Shown here: positions 48,669 through 60,800 of the stretch, in pieces | Position numbering within the stretch: the first letter of the stretch is position 1 | Layout: each line of letters starts with the position of its first letter | NCBI RefSeq assembly: GCF_026745355.1 | Contig: NC_079205.1 | Span: 35,697,660 to 35,761,659 of the forward strand | Direction: 5' to 3' | Length of the DNA stretch: 64,000 bases | From: Beta vulgaris subsp. vulgaris | Taxonomy: Eukaryota > Streptophyta > Magnoliopsida > Caryophyllales > Amaranthaceae | The notes under the pieces: generated by a model | Database searches by the model: none | Told to the model about the DNA's origin: nothing | What the model saw: the letters and a program-made list of their open reading frames with translations, nothing else | Position numbers and translations under genes: made by a program

Positions 48669-49769
48669 GTGAGGGGTGGCGAACAGACGCGCAGGGAGAG
48701 GATGGGGTGGCCGGCACGCGCAGCGACGGTGCGGTGGGGGAGGCCGGCCAAACATCGACGGTGGGGGAGAGGGAGGGGTAGAGGCTGGGATGGTGGAGGG
48801 GGAGGGGGTGGGGTGGGGGCTGCCAAGGGGTAGGGTTAAGGTAAGGGGGAGGGTTTAGGGGTAGGATTATGGTTAGATTAGGTTAGGTTTAATTAGGATT
48901 AGGGTTAATGATGGCAAAATTGTAAATAAAGCTAACTGTGGGTTAACGGCAGTTAGGCAAAAGGGTATCTGGAGCGCGTTTTCGAAAACTCAAGGGTATA
49001 CGGTGCATTTCTGAAACATTGAGGGTATATGGTGAATTTTTTGATTTGTCGGGGGTATTTGGTGAAAAAACCGTAAATACTAAAATATATTTATAAAATC
49101 CTTTAAAATTGTGGGGGATTACAAATATAATGTTAAATACAGGTTATATGGGTGCCTTATGGTATCAATGTACGTAGTACACAATTTTACCATTATCATT
49201 TTATCATGGGTGCATTCGTTACGCTTCCATAATCGAACTGTATATGCCATACTGTGTTCTACGACAACTTGGATATGTACAGAATTGCCCTATGTGTCCA
49301 ATTACACCAAACAAAGAGAACAAGCCGGCCCATTTTTACTCCATCGAATATCAAGAATCTATGATGTGCTTTTGGGATGATCCTTCCTCCCATTGTTTAA
49401 GTATGCACCGTCTAGGTGAGGTTGCCTCTAATCCATGGGATTGCTCTACCGACTACATGCAATGGTTTCTACAATGTTCACATCTAAAGTTGCAAAATCC
49501 TTAACATGACCCTAATGGATGTATGCCAAGACAACACCAACTTATTGCTGAAGCGGTGAAATCTATTTAGTATTATTGAGTTATCATCTTCCATTTTTTT
49601 CGTTTCATGATAATACTTTAATTTTTTTTTATTACAGCAATTCCACTTGATTGATCACTATCTACATCCAGTATATCCTGAAGTACGATCAAAATTGAGT
49701 TTGGAGGACCAATTTCATCATATTGACGTTCTGCAGGAGTTCGAAAAATTACATTCGTCACAACGATGA

Positions 49770-50136
49770 TCAGATGAAAATGCATGAGATTGTGCACCTT
49801 TTGTTATTCAAGAGATTTACGTTATAACGTTTTATGTATTATTTGCATTTTTATTGTATCATAGATTAAAAATTATTGGTTTTTATTATTTGTTTCCATA
49901 TTAGCAAGTCACCAATCCTAATGTTATCTACGATATTTTTCACATTCTGAAAACTCAAAAGCTTACACTTATAAGACACACAATTTAATACCAAACCAAA
50001 GTTCAATTCAAATGTGATAACAAATAATAAATTACCATATCCAAAAACAAAAAGTGATGTTACCAAACAGTATATCAAGGATCAAGCTCAAAAGGGTCTA
50101 CATTATTTTGTTGATCTCGTACACCCGCAATGATTT
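49770..50136. other. Spacer between convergent PMD and MULE-OTU pseudogenes
   Basis: AT-rich sequence holding only the 3' ends of two convergent transcription units. No MULE terminus could be recognised here. Confidence 0.5.
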
Positions 50137-52194
50137 CTATCTTTCAAATCTTGAATGATAAGGTATCGACCAACCTGCCACACTAGGATCATGATGATGA
50201 CACCAATATGGGTAAATTGGCAGCGTAGGAAAACCTTCTTTCATTTCAACCTAAGAAAAAGCAAACTATAAAAAAACATCAAAATTATTGTAATATAAAA
50301 ATTTTAACAATGCAAGTTACACTTACCACAATGTAATGCTCCATCCGCTGCAAAAATCATAATTGATGACTCGATTAGGTGCATGGTTCCCCTCACGAGC
50401 AATTATTGGCAAAAAAGTAATTGGTTGATCAAGAGACCAACAAACAACTACCACATTATATCTAGTGGAGATCACAAAACCCATGTCAAGTAATGACATC
50501 TAGTAATCTTTAGTAGCGGACCCGACATAGTGTTGAAGGGAGATCAAAGTTGATCTAACTTTGTCGTAACCCCCTAAAATATCACTATAAATGTCTAACC
50601 TAGTCCCAATCTCCACAGCTAACTCTTGTCAAACAGTTGGCCATCATTCCTCATCCTCATAAATCTATCGAGAAACGGCCCTATAACCACAATTACCATC
50701 AGCTCCAACATTGTGTATGCTACTAATATAAGGTACTATGTAGGAGGGGAGTTGATTAACAAATGACAAGATATTGGGAGGAATTATTTGTGAAGCATTT
50801 GATGGTGTCAACGAAGAACGTCCACGTCCACGAGCACGACCTTTAGCTGATGTAGATGTAGATGTAGAAGAACATCCACCACGTTCAGTTTTAGAATTCT
50901 TGGAGCATGTTTGTTCTGTGTATTCCCAATCAGATGGATCTCTTCTTGTAGAGTTTGTTTTTGGAGGACGACCTCTAGGTTGGGTTGTAGTGTGTGGCTC
51001 GTTCAATCTTGTGAATTCAAGGTACACTATTTTTTCCAATTGAGCTGCTATTATTTTTTTACTTTGTTCAGGTAGATATAGAATATCCTTGAACTACACT
51101 TGCAATTCCTTATCAATATCATGCCAGATCTGAAAATGAGATTCTTCATCTAACTTGTAATGTGTAGCAGGACTTTTAAGTTTAAGAGTCCTCCAAAAAG
51201 GGTGGATATCCATAAGTTGAATACTGGTATTTCTTTCTTCTATCTCCATCATCTCATGAGCACATGGAAGTCCATGTGTATGTCTTAAATAACATCCACA
51301 AACGAAACCATCAACACCAACTTCATTTGCACGTTTATATTCATTATCAAGCAAGCATATAGCCTTATGTGATACTTGACCTTTCAATAACATAAATAAA
51401 CTTAGCACTGTCACATGAGGATATCTGTTCTGGGACCTTTGGAAAGAGGCTTTTATTTCACGTTTCTGGGCCTCCAAAAATGAATGAATAATTGGCCATA
51501 TTGTATCCAAACTTCCTGTCGAAGTCTTTAACCACGATTTCAGTGCTGCATGAGCACTTTTCACCCTGTAATATAATTAAGAATAATAACGATAACACAT
51601 ATAAAAAACATTATCACTATAAAATATATCATTTACTTATTTGAATTATAATTTAATCAAATGAAATTTTAATTTACCTGTTGGTCGTTCTTGTGTCCAG
51701 ATGTAGGATGTTCATTGTAAAAGCATTGACAAATCTATCACTATATAGATCCAACCAAGTAGATTTCACATAATCTAACACAATTGGCATAGATTTAAAG
51801 GCTTCATTCATTTCTTTTAGTTGTTGTTCATACAAAGCAACACTTGGTGCATCCACTAACTTATACCATCTAGCACGAAATGCTTTGACAATATCTTCAT
51901 TTTTAGTCAACTTGCCCAGATAGTTGTCCACATTTTCCCCAATATGTCTTGTACATTAAAGATGAGCCGAGTTAGGAAATATTTGTCTAAACCGCGTTGA
52001 TAAGAGCCAATTCCCTGTCAGTTACAATCACACCTGACAACTTCTCTGGATCAAATAACTGTTTCACACATTCCATGACACTACAAAAAAATTTGGCTAT
52101 AGAGGCACATCATTTGGCCGACTTGCCTCTAAAACCCCCTTTTATCATCACATAAACATGGTTGCCTCTAATTATATGGTTTTTAGGGTCAAGT

Positions 52195-52620
52195 ATATTC
52201 TGGTGCCTCTAAATATACATTTCAGCATCAGATGAATGTTGGTTGCCTCTAAAACCATGTTTTTAGCATCACATGAATATTGGTTGTCTCTAAATTCATA
52301 TTTTTAGCATCACATGAATTTAATTGTCTCTAAAGCCATTTTTTTTAGCATCAACTGTAGTTAGTTGTCTCTAAAGCCATGTATTTAGCGTCACATGACT
52401 TTAGTTGTCTCTAAAGCCATTTTTTTCAGCATCAACTGTAGTTAGTTGTCTCTAAAGCCATGTATTTAGCGTCACATGAATTTAGTTGTCTCTAAAGCCA
52501 TTTTTTCAGCATCAACTGTAGTTAGTTGTCTCTAAAGCCATGTATTTAACGTCACATGATTTTAGTTGTCTCAATAGCCATTTTTTTCAGCATCACATAT
52601 ATTATTGTTGCATCTAAAGA
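52195..52620. repeat. Left subterminal repeats of CACTA 4
   Basis: Units of the form TTAGTTGTCTCTAAAGCCAT alternate with AGCATCAACTGTAG or AGCGTCACATGA. A higher-order unit of about 79 bp is repeated roughly three times from 52340. Clusters like this are where CACTA accessory proteins bind in known elements. Confidence 0.8.
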
Positions 52621-53306
52621 TATTTTTTAGTGTCACTTGAATTGTATAAGGGAAAGGGGGACACCATTCCCATGTTAAAACAATTAACTATCACTTAGAG
52701 GAAAAAAGCTCTCATAAAACTAGCAATCCCGCCATAACATAACCATTAATTATATAAAAACAAGGTAATCCAACTTTAACATAACCATTAATTCCATAAA
52801 CAAGTAATAGAAAGAACTAAACGAATGAAATAAATACTACAAATTTGTGCATCTTTTCTACCAACTTTCAGCTAAAACCATTTATAATCCTTGCATCTTA
52901 CTCTTGCCCATTTCAAGACTAGAAGCAGCATGTGGTAAATCTTCATCGGGAATGTACTTGCCCCAGAACCAATGTTTTATATATACAAAATCTTTTTAAT
53001 ATGTTAATTTTCTCTTTTACTAAATATATAACGTATTATTTTCTTTATAACTATTTATAGGTTGGTACTATTTAGAATTATATTAAAGAACACTAAACTA
53101 ATAAAATGAAACACAACAACTTCAAGTTGAGACGAACATGGTGTCTGACTCTTCGACGAAGATGGTGGTTGAGTCTTCGACGAGAGACGAGCAACGAGCA
53201 CCGAGTGAGGATGAGAGGTCGTGGAGAGTCTTCGAGGAGCGACGAGCAAGAGTAAACCTAAAAAATCTGAGTTCGAGTCGTCACCATTGTCTTTGGTTAT
53301 ATTATA

Positions 53307-53563
53307 CTACCTCCGTCCTTTATTAGTTTACCCGTTTCGACTTTCCACATTTATCGATGTAAAACTTTGAGTAATAATATCTCTAATTATATATTTGTAA
53401 AAATTATAAAAATTTGATATTCCGAAACTACATATTGAGACGCATCAAACGATCCCACTTGATTACATTTTTCCTTACATATAAAACACAAATGATGGTC
53501 AAAGTAACAATGATGAATAATGTTATAAGTCAAATTGGGTAAACTAATAAAGGACGGAGGGAG
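53307..53563. mobile_element. Stowaway MITE (257 bp) inside CACTA 4
   Basis: The ends CTACCTCCGTCCTTTATTAG and, inverted, CTCCCTCCGTCCTTTATTAG are flanked by TA (53305-53306 and 53564-53565). The arms continue as TTTACCC/GGGTAAA. The core with GACGCATCAAACGATCCCAC (inverse of the GGTC-TTGTTTGATGCGTC type) links it to the copy at 34008. Confidence 0.9.
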
Positions 53564-53624
53564 TATAATATTAGAACATATAAAGAGTCGTTGTACTCCT
53601 TAGTCATTAGACAAATCAAACAAC

Positions 53625-53695
53625 AACCTACGTAGGATTTGAACCTACAACCTTTGTGCAAATGCACAATGCTCTACTAATTGAGCTAGTAGGTT
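53625..53695 (-). tRNA. tRNA-like sequence, 6-nt anticodon loop (probably non-functional)
   Basis: On the minus strand all four cloverleaf stems pair: acceptor AACCTAC with GTAGGTT (7/7), D stem GCTC/GAGC, anticodon stem TTGTG/CACAA, T stem GTAGG/CCTAC with loop TTCAAAT. A box (TAGCTCAATTAGTAGAGC) and B box (GGTTCAAATCC) are good matches for Pol III promoters. The anticodon loop is CATTTG, one base too short, so no anticodon can be assigned. Total 71 nt, and AT-rich for a nuclear tRNA. It lies in CACTA 4, just after a Stowaway, and its 5' flank is partly duplicated (AGCTAGTAG-TTATACAGGAGC at about 53684-53705 and 53731-53750). It may be a decayed tRNA gene or the head of a SINE. Confidence 0.45.
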
Positions 53696-54207
53696 ATACA
53701 GGAGCAAAATTTGTCGAAACAATCTAAGCTAGTAGTTTATACAGGAGCAAATTTTTTCTAATGGAGCTACAAAATATACAACACAAGTAGCAAAGAGCAT
53801 TGTCTGAATAAACATATAGATTTAGAGCAGCTTATTTTAGAACTAGGGACATGCGAACGTCAAAAAACTACCAGAACAATAACCATGAAACTATAAATCA
53901 TATCATTTTAATATAGAAATCTGGTCCTCTAGCAAACTGCAGCTGCTGCGTGCATCATCATCAAAAGACAACAGGTTCATCACTGTAATTAGTAAAATGG
54001 ATAATAATGCATTATGGAAATTCAAGCATTCATAAACAACCAATCTCTAATTAACCTACGAATATTTTTTTCTGATTTGAGAAAATAACCAGAAATCTCT
54101 TATAATTAAGCTAATCCATCACTTTTCAATTCACTCCTGAAACAGATCCAACCAAAAGAGCTTGAAACAAAATTGAAATATGAAGTCAGAGTCAAATTCA
54201 CAAAGAA

Positions 54208-54209
<2 letters not shown>

Positions 54210-54251
<42 letters not shown>
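54210..54251. repeat. (TA)n microsatellite
   Basis: An uninterrupted TA run of about 21 units within CACTA 4. Confidence 0.95.
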
Positions 54252-54255
<4 letters not shown>

Positions 54256-55309
54256 ACGAAATTAAAGAACAATGGAGTATAATTGCAATTTGATAGAAAA
54301 CCCATGAGGATTTACGATGGAATAAAACATAAATAATTAAATTATTATAACCTTAGAGAATAATTTCAGAGAACAGAAAAAATATGCATATAGATCGTAC
54401 TTGGTCACTGGCTTTGGATTGATCTTTTCATATAAAGAGTTCTCTGGATTCATATATCGTAATGGGGAAAAAAATTAACACCTTTTGAGAGATTTCAATC
54501 TGAGAAGAATGATAAAGAGAAAAGTTTCATCAGGTGGGTAGTATTATCTAGTATAGCAGATTATAAACTATATAGTTTGTTTCTTAAGATAATTTCATGA
54601 TAAACTCTTCTGAATTTATCATGCAGATATCATGATAAACTCAATTTTGACCTCTTTACCATTATTCGTATTCGGGAACGTAGCATCAAATTACCTCTTC
54701 ACCTTTATTCGTATTCGGGAACTTAGAGCACAAGGCATAACCATCATATCATTTTGACCATAAACCAAAATCAAGTAACTTCAAGTAATCAAATTTCTCA
54801 TAGGCATTTTATCAAACATCTTGGTTGCAAAAGCAAGAGCACCATATTTAACTTATGCTTTGATCAAAGAAACCAGAAATTCAAATTGGGGAATGAAATA
54901 AATAGCACCCACTGCCTAAAATTAATAAAATCCAAAATCAAACCAGTGCAATATGAAAAAGAAAAATAATAAGGAAGAAAAAGAGGAAAATAAGAAAAAT
55001 TATATAAGAAACAGATTAGTGCACCTCCAGTTCGAATTTTACCTTTATCAACGCTCGAGAATCATCAACTGGGCATCATAAATTTGAATTGGGTAACGTG
55101 AATTTGACAGAGTCCCAAGGGAGATGTAGAATATGGAGGTTGAGAACGAGAGATGAGAGATGAATCAGATAGGGGAAGGACTCTAAGGGAAAATAGGTTA
55201 TGTTCCAGTGAGAGAGTGGGAAGGAGTGGGTTTTTAACAATTTGGTGTTTGAAGTTTTTTGGGGGGAACTGAAATTTTAGAATTTCACGAAAATTTAGTG
55301 GCGCTTCTA

Positions 55310-55609
55310 TGATATTTTACTTAACTGGTGATAAAACGTTACTATTGCAACAGTAGACTATATAATGCAAATGCAACGACATTTTCTATACCATTGCAAT
55401 TGATATAATACTTGTGTACCTATTTTAAGTAGTCGTTACATTAAGTATCCTACTGTAATGGTACTAAAGATTCGTTGCAAGAGCTAAAGCTATTGCAACG
55501 ATCTCAAATGAACCGTTGCAATAGCTTATCAATCTATTGCAACGGCTTACCAAGTGTTGTTGCATTAGACTCTTTTCAACTGTTGCCTTTGTTAAAAAAT
55601 GTAGTAGTG
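55310..55609. mobile_element. One end of a further CACTA-like element inside CACTA 4
   Basis: Read inverted from 55609 the sequence begins CACTACTACATTTTTTAAC, a CACTA-type terminus, and the adjoining 300 bases carry repeated TTGCAACGR motifs in both orientations, as in CACTA subterminal regions. The element should extend leftwards. No matching left end or 3-bp duplication was found, so it may be truncated. A second, small cluster of GCAACG motifs near 59605-59660 could be related. Confidence 0.5.
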
Positions 55610-55960
55610 CCAGTAGTAGCTTGGCGGTGGCTTTGGGACCCAGCTGCGGTGGCCAGAACGGTGACGAGATAGAGAAAGTTCTATCTCTTTAAATAGAACA
55701 AACCCCTATCAAAACTGAAAACCCCTTGGTTGAAGAGCGGGATACTGAAATATTGTAGCGGCAAAATGAAATTAGAAAATGTCTAAGTGCTAGTTGCCGA
55801 AATTTAATTTTCCACTTAAATTTTTTTCTAAAGTATATCAAATATTTACCTTGCAAAATTTGGGCATTTTGTCATTATAAATAGAAATATGCAAAAAAAC
55901 TCGTGATTCTTATTTCATATCAATTTTATCTAGCCTTTCGAGTTGTTTAAACTAATTTTA

Positions 55961-56204
55961 CTTCCTCCATAACAAAATAAATGTTACACTTTGGAAATTG
56001 CATTATTCACCTACTATATTTGACTATGTATTTTTTTATTATAGATAAAATCAACCGTTATTATATGATGTATTGTTGGATTCGTTTTAATGCATACTTT
56101 CATGATATTAACTTCTTATAATTTTTACTAATAAACAATGGTCAAAGTACTGCATCGAAAAACGTAAAAGTCATAGTGTAACATCTATTTTGTCACGGAG
56201 AAAG
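55961..56204. mobile_element. Stowaway MITE (244 bp) inside CACTA 4
   Basis: The ends CTTCCTCCATAACAAAATAA and, inverted, CTTTCTCCGTGACAAAATAG are flanked by TA (55959-55960 and 56205-56206). The TIRs carry mismatches, so this copy is older than the one at 53307. Confidence 0.82.
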
Positions 56205-58199
56205 TATATGATTTCAACATATCGTATTCAATTAAGTAATCAAATATCACTTTCTTTAAACTAGGAAAACATGCGGTATTTTTCACATCACAGCACATTA
56301 TCTTATCTCAATAAACAAACACATTATAGCCTTTGTTAATCGAATAAGTCAATTATACTTAAATATATACGTATAACAATATGACTTCATTATTAGCTTT
56401 GCCAGATGAATTAAAGTTGAGCTTAGCTTATTTGAATTTACTGAAACTAGCTAACTTAATTGACTTGAATTGAACTAATTGATCATAATCATATAAGGCT
56501 AGTTAGTTATGAAATAAATACTTTGTTTGAGTGTTTAATTGGTAGACATGAAGAATTTAGGAACGACAAAGCTTTTAAAAATTATAATGTAATCTCAAGT
56601 TTAGAAAATGAAACTAAATCACAAAATTAGCAGATTTACTTATATAGCTAATAATCGAGTCATTTACGTGAAATATAGTATAACAGTATACTTATATTGA
56701 TGTATTATTGTATCAATGAGGTTTAAGCCATAGGTTTTCTTAATCGATACTTATAGGCTTCATATCAAGATCTTGTTAATAAGCAATAAGATTTAATCAA
56801 TTAAAATATTGTTAATGTGCAAAATGATACAGGAATTTAACAAACCTCCATATATGTTATGATTAGCTTAAATGGAGCATTGTTATGTTGAACTAATCTA
56901 TTGAGTTACAATGTTCTACATCTGTTGCAACTGAATTAGATGTTTTTGGTTCCATGATGAATATACTTAAAGTGATTAACTTAAGTATGGTATTGTTATT
57001 ATCCTGAATTAAACTTAGGGTACTGTCAAAGTAGTTGTTTTGAGTTTCAATATAATTCAACTTAGAGACGACTAACTTAAACGGAGTATTGTTATATTGA
57101 ACTGATCTGCTAAGTTATATTGTTCCACATTTGTTGCAATTGAATTAGATGCTTTCGTTCCGAAATGAATGCAACTTAGAGATGATTAACTTAAGTAGAA
57201 AACTAATGTTATTATCTTGAAATAGTTTATCGCCTTACATGTTGATACATCTAATGTACCATCAATTTCTTTCAATTTGACTAAGATACATGAGTTTCAA
57301 ATTGAATATAACTTGTTAACGATTAACTTAAATGGAGTATTGTTGTCTGATTTAACTTATCGATTCACATAGATATATACCTTGAACCAATCCACTATTA
57401 ACTTATTTTACGTCGATTATATATTTCAGTTTTCAAATGCATAAAGCTTAATGACCTCAACTTAGCTTTAATTTAAAGGTGGTCGATGATTAAAAAAAGC
57501 TTAAGCAATGCAACAATTGTTTTCCTCTTTCAATTTTTCTTTTTCTTTTTAGAGTTAGACTTGTACTCATATGGCCAAATCTACATCAATATAAAAGATA
57601 TCTTTACGTTACAGGTTGATCAACGGAGTACTTGGTACAGAAATAGATATGCCTTTTCAACCATTAAAGCGTATATATTTTGGCGGAATCTCTTGCCCCT
57701 GACTCCCTGATGATAGTTGTATTGTTGGCGTTAAAAAAAAGATAAATTTGTGTTGTTTTTTTCCCATAATCTAATAACATCTAAATTATCGAGTAATTTC
57801 ATAATAAAAATATAGATAATTTGAGTTTTGAATAAAATAATTAATTATAGCTCTAATTCTGACCATGATTGTCGATACGCATACCGGTAATCGAGCTAAA
57901 TGTGGTCGTCCAACCCCTAGTTCATTGGAAACTCTTGTACTATCAACAAGGAACAAAGACATCAAAGCTAAAAATTAAATTAAAACAATTTTTAAGTCAA
58001 AAAAATTATAGTAGTACTTCCTTGTGCCCTATTACATATTTAAGTTGACTTCTTTGGTCAAAGTATAATAATTTTTAAAACTTATTATTTTTAAAGGATT
58101 TAATGAGATCCGATTTGATTTTTTGAAGTTATAAAATTTTCATTAAAAATGTTTAAAGCCCCCGCCCTTCAATATTTTGAAAATTTTCATCAAAAGTTT

Positions 58200-60170
58200 A
58201 AAAGCCCCACCCTCATATCACTCTGATTTTTCATTCTGGTTTTCATTTAACTCTCATTTCTTCATCTCTCTCTCTCCTAGGTTTTCTCTCTCCCCTTTAC
58301 TTCCTTCTCATTTCTTCTTCACTATCTATCTCTGAAGAACCGTTGGATTATGTCTGTGGATCTTGAATAAATTTCGATGTAAGGTATGTTATTATGATTT
58401 TCTTGTTTCGAATTTTTGGGCTGATTTTTGTTCAGAATTTTTTCTCAATATTTTATTCTGATTTGTTGTTCAAATTTTTGTTCTTATCTTTCTCTTCAAA
58501 AAATTTGCTGCGATTTTTTTCGATATTTTGCTTTGATTGTTCGAGTTTTTCTTCTTATCTGTTCGAATTTTGGTTCTAATTTTTTTGAATTTTTCTCGCT
58601 TTTTTGTTTCTAATTTCATTTCCATATCTGATTCATGTTTTTTTTTGTTTTCGATTTTTTTCTGAGTTTCTCTTTCTTAATTTTTAGTTTTTAAGAACTA
58701 ACATTTTTTAAGATCTGGGATCATTTTCGTTTTTAACAAATTTCGTTTTTCTTTGTTTTCGATTTTATCTTTTGTAAGTTTTGGTGGTGATTGTTTGATT
58801 TTTGATTTCTTGGGATTTGTATGAAAGTTTTGGTTGTGATTGTTTGATTTTCTGTTTTTCTGATTATTTAACTGTTTCTAACTATTCAATGGTGGCGATG
58901 GTGTTCAGACGTTGGTGGTGGCGGCGGCGGTGGTGTTCAGACGGTGGTGTTTAAACGGTGGTGGTGGTGTTGCTGGTGGTTGGTCAATGGGATGGGTGTT
59001 AGTAGTTGTGCTAATTACCTTAATTTTGTTAATATATGTTCTCTTTCCTGCTTAATTTTTCTGCTTTGTGCTTTTATCAATATAATACATCATTCCTTGT
59101 TTTCTCCCCAAACAGTAAATGCCCTAAAAATTATGGAACTGAGGGGATATTATCTGCTAATATGTTGTGGATTGACTATGTTTTCCAATCACTTAATTCT
59201 TGTTCTAGATAGTTGTGTAAGCCTACTAGAGGTAGTTTCAAGAAGAGTGTTATTCGATGTTGTAGTACAACCATGCTATATCATATTTAGAGCTAAAGAA
59301 ATTAAGCGAAGTGGAACCAGATTGCTGTCTGCAGCCCGGATATATTAGTTCAGAATGTTAAACACGATGTATATGCTAGAATTAGCTCTGTAATGCCTAA
59401 AAATCCAGTTGCAGAGATAAGGACTGGTTCAATTGTACTCTGGCTTAGCTGATTGTATGTGAGTCTATTGTCTCTTGGTCTTGTTGTTGTTTTGCAGGTG
59501 TTTCTACAAGTGATTAGGGCTTTGATGGTACCCTTTCTAGAAGGTGAATATATGTTGCTCAATGATGCATTTGCAACTCTATGGTTTTGTACAAGGTAAC
59601 TTTTAAGTATTTGATCTTTTGCAACGTTTTTATACCTTATAGCAACGCTATTGAAGCGTTGATATAGCTTAGTTATGTAGTCGAGCTCGAACCACCCTGT
59701 CTTTTCATTATTGTTGAGGGGTTCTCTGTTTTACTACTCAATGCAGTGAATTGAGTTACTTTTGTTAGGAAGGTCCCGATAGTAGGTAACTGTTACTTTG
59801 CTGTTCATTATTTGCTTTTTTTCTTTTAGCGAGTCTAAGTTATTGCTGTTTTTTTAGCGTGGTGTTTGCTTTCATATAGGGAAGTAACCTTCTTTCTATA
59901 CCATAATAACCTAAGATTGCGTTCATATTGATCTGTTTTTTGGGTTGAATTTGCAGATTGAATTGCGTTCAAGTTGAAGTTTTATGTTGAAGATTCAATG
60001 AAAGTTGAATGTCGGTTGAAGATGGAAATTCTACATATTTTTTATTTTTTTATTTCCTCTTCTGAATGTTTGTATCAATTCGTCAAAATTGTTAGTAATA
60101 AGATTATACTTCTAGTTTCCTTTATTAATTTATAATGTTATTTTTTTCTTGTTTATGTAAGAATGTGCTT
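58200..60170 (+). other. Transcription-unit-like segment without a protein, in CACTA 4
   Basis: A CT-rich leader (58250-58330) is followed by a candidate splice donor (AAGG|TATGTT, about 58383), a long T-rich intron-like stretch, GGTGGTGG-rich sequence near 58890-58990, a candidate acceptor TTTTGCAG|GTGTTTC (about 59496), and a final purine-rich block near 59955-60030. None of it encodes a recognisable protein. It has the look of a non-coding spliced transcript or a captured gene shell. Splicing is inferred from motifs only. Confidence 0.35.
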
Positions 60171-60474
60171 GTAACTGTTACTGTACTAATAACAGAATGT
60201 TGACGCTTACAAGTGTCTATATAGTAGCTTCAAATTGCGACATCTTCAATTGCAATGATGCTAAAAAGCCTCAACATTTTCGAAGCCTATGAGTGTCGTT
60301 AATTATTGGTGGCTAAATGTTCGCTGCTACTTTAGGGAGTCGATAATTTTTTATTTCGATGCTTATAAACGTTAAAAAATCCCAAAAAATTGTTGAAAAT
60401 GTGGAAATTCTAGTTGTTGTTGCATCTAAAAACATCCTTTAGCGACAGACTTATGGTTGCATTAGATGCAACTT

Positions 60475-60800
60475 AAAATTAGAGACGAACTTATGGTTGT
60501 CTCTAAATATAAATGGCCTTACCACCAATGTAACATGTGTGCCCCAAAAAGGTGGTATTAGGGGCAACCTATTATTACCGACTGGCTTATGGTCGCCTCT
60601 AAATGTAAGTGGCTTTAGCAGCACTATAAGTTCTGTGCCTAAAAAAGGTGGCATTAGGGGCAACCAACAATTAGCGACAGACATATGGTTGCCTCTAAAC
60701 AGAAGTGTCTTTAGCGGCACCATAACTTGTCTGCCTCTAAAAGGTGGCATTAGGGGCAACCTACAATTAGCGACGGACTAATTAGAGGCAGCGAGAAAAT
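60475..60800. repeat. Right subterminal repeats of CACTA 4
   Basis: About three copies of a unit of roughly 120 bp that contains ATTAGGGGCAACC, TATGGTTGCCTCTAAA and GGTGGCATTAGG. The 94-codon open frame over this array (60497-60781) simply translates the repeat. Confidence 0.82.

Larger units (their letters stand above)
47892..49073. mobile_element. Foldback Mutator-like element, copy 3
   Basis: A 1182-bp element with a perfect 9-bp duplication TAAATACTA (47883-47891 and 49074-49082). The ends are CAGTTATTTCACC and, inverted, CGGTTTTTTCACC. The arms carry repeated TTCACCATATACCC units, the CTAACGGACGTTAA block and CCCTAACCC strings. The GC-rich core holds two tandem arrays listed separately. 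Open frames across the core on both strands follow from the arrays and GC content and are not believed to be genes. Confidence 0.88.
45327..49123. mobile_element. Solo LTR, Ty3/gypsy-like (TGTAACACCCC...GGGGGATTACA)
   Basis: A perfect 5-bp duplication AATAT (45322-45326 and 49124-49128) flanks a sequence that starts TGTAACACCCCG and ends GGGGGATTACA, an inverted terminal pair normal for an LTR. It is 2.6 kb without the nested foldback element. Phrases such as CAGCAAAGCTGAGTACTACA (45726-45745) are typical of long plant gypsy LTRs read in antisense, so the LTR probably reads on the minus strand. There are no internal genes. It fills a PMD intron 65 bases after the donor and does not break the splice sites. 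Confidence 0.78.
43966..49769 (+). pseudogene. Plant mobile domain (PMD / MAIN-like, PP7-long-form type) gene, broken
   Basis: Five exons can be followed: 43966-44272, 44357-45016, 45088-45257, 49143-49555 and 49638-49769, all with GT/AG borders. The PMD signature is clear: APAPGGPLSTNLLRDYRGHV, HAWYLLVKSVGLGHLSEC, SAFIERWHPETNSFHFPFGE, LGLPINGLAINNP, then PYMPYCVLRQLGYVQ, and a last exon beginning QFHLIDHYLHPVYPEV. PMD proteins occur in plant transposons and, as MAIN/MAIL proteins, in the host, where they act in genome maintenance and silencing. Breaks: one-base shifts near 44155, 44595, 44735 and 45215, and stops at about 44862 and 49230. A solo LTR fills intron 4. It converges with the MULE-OTU pseudogene, 368 bases apart. 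Confidence 0.85.

Noticed and set aside
48417..48833. Long overlapping open frames (up to 138 codons) on both strands
   Set aside because: They translate GC-rich tandem repeats in the foldback element; high GC removes stops by chance in several frames at once.
60497..60781. 94-codon open frame with internal protein repeats
   Set aside because: It is the translation of the roughly 120-bp subterminal DNA repeat of CACTA 4.
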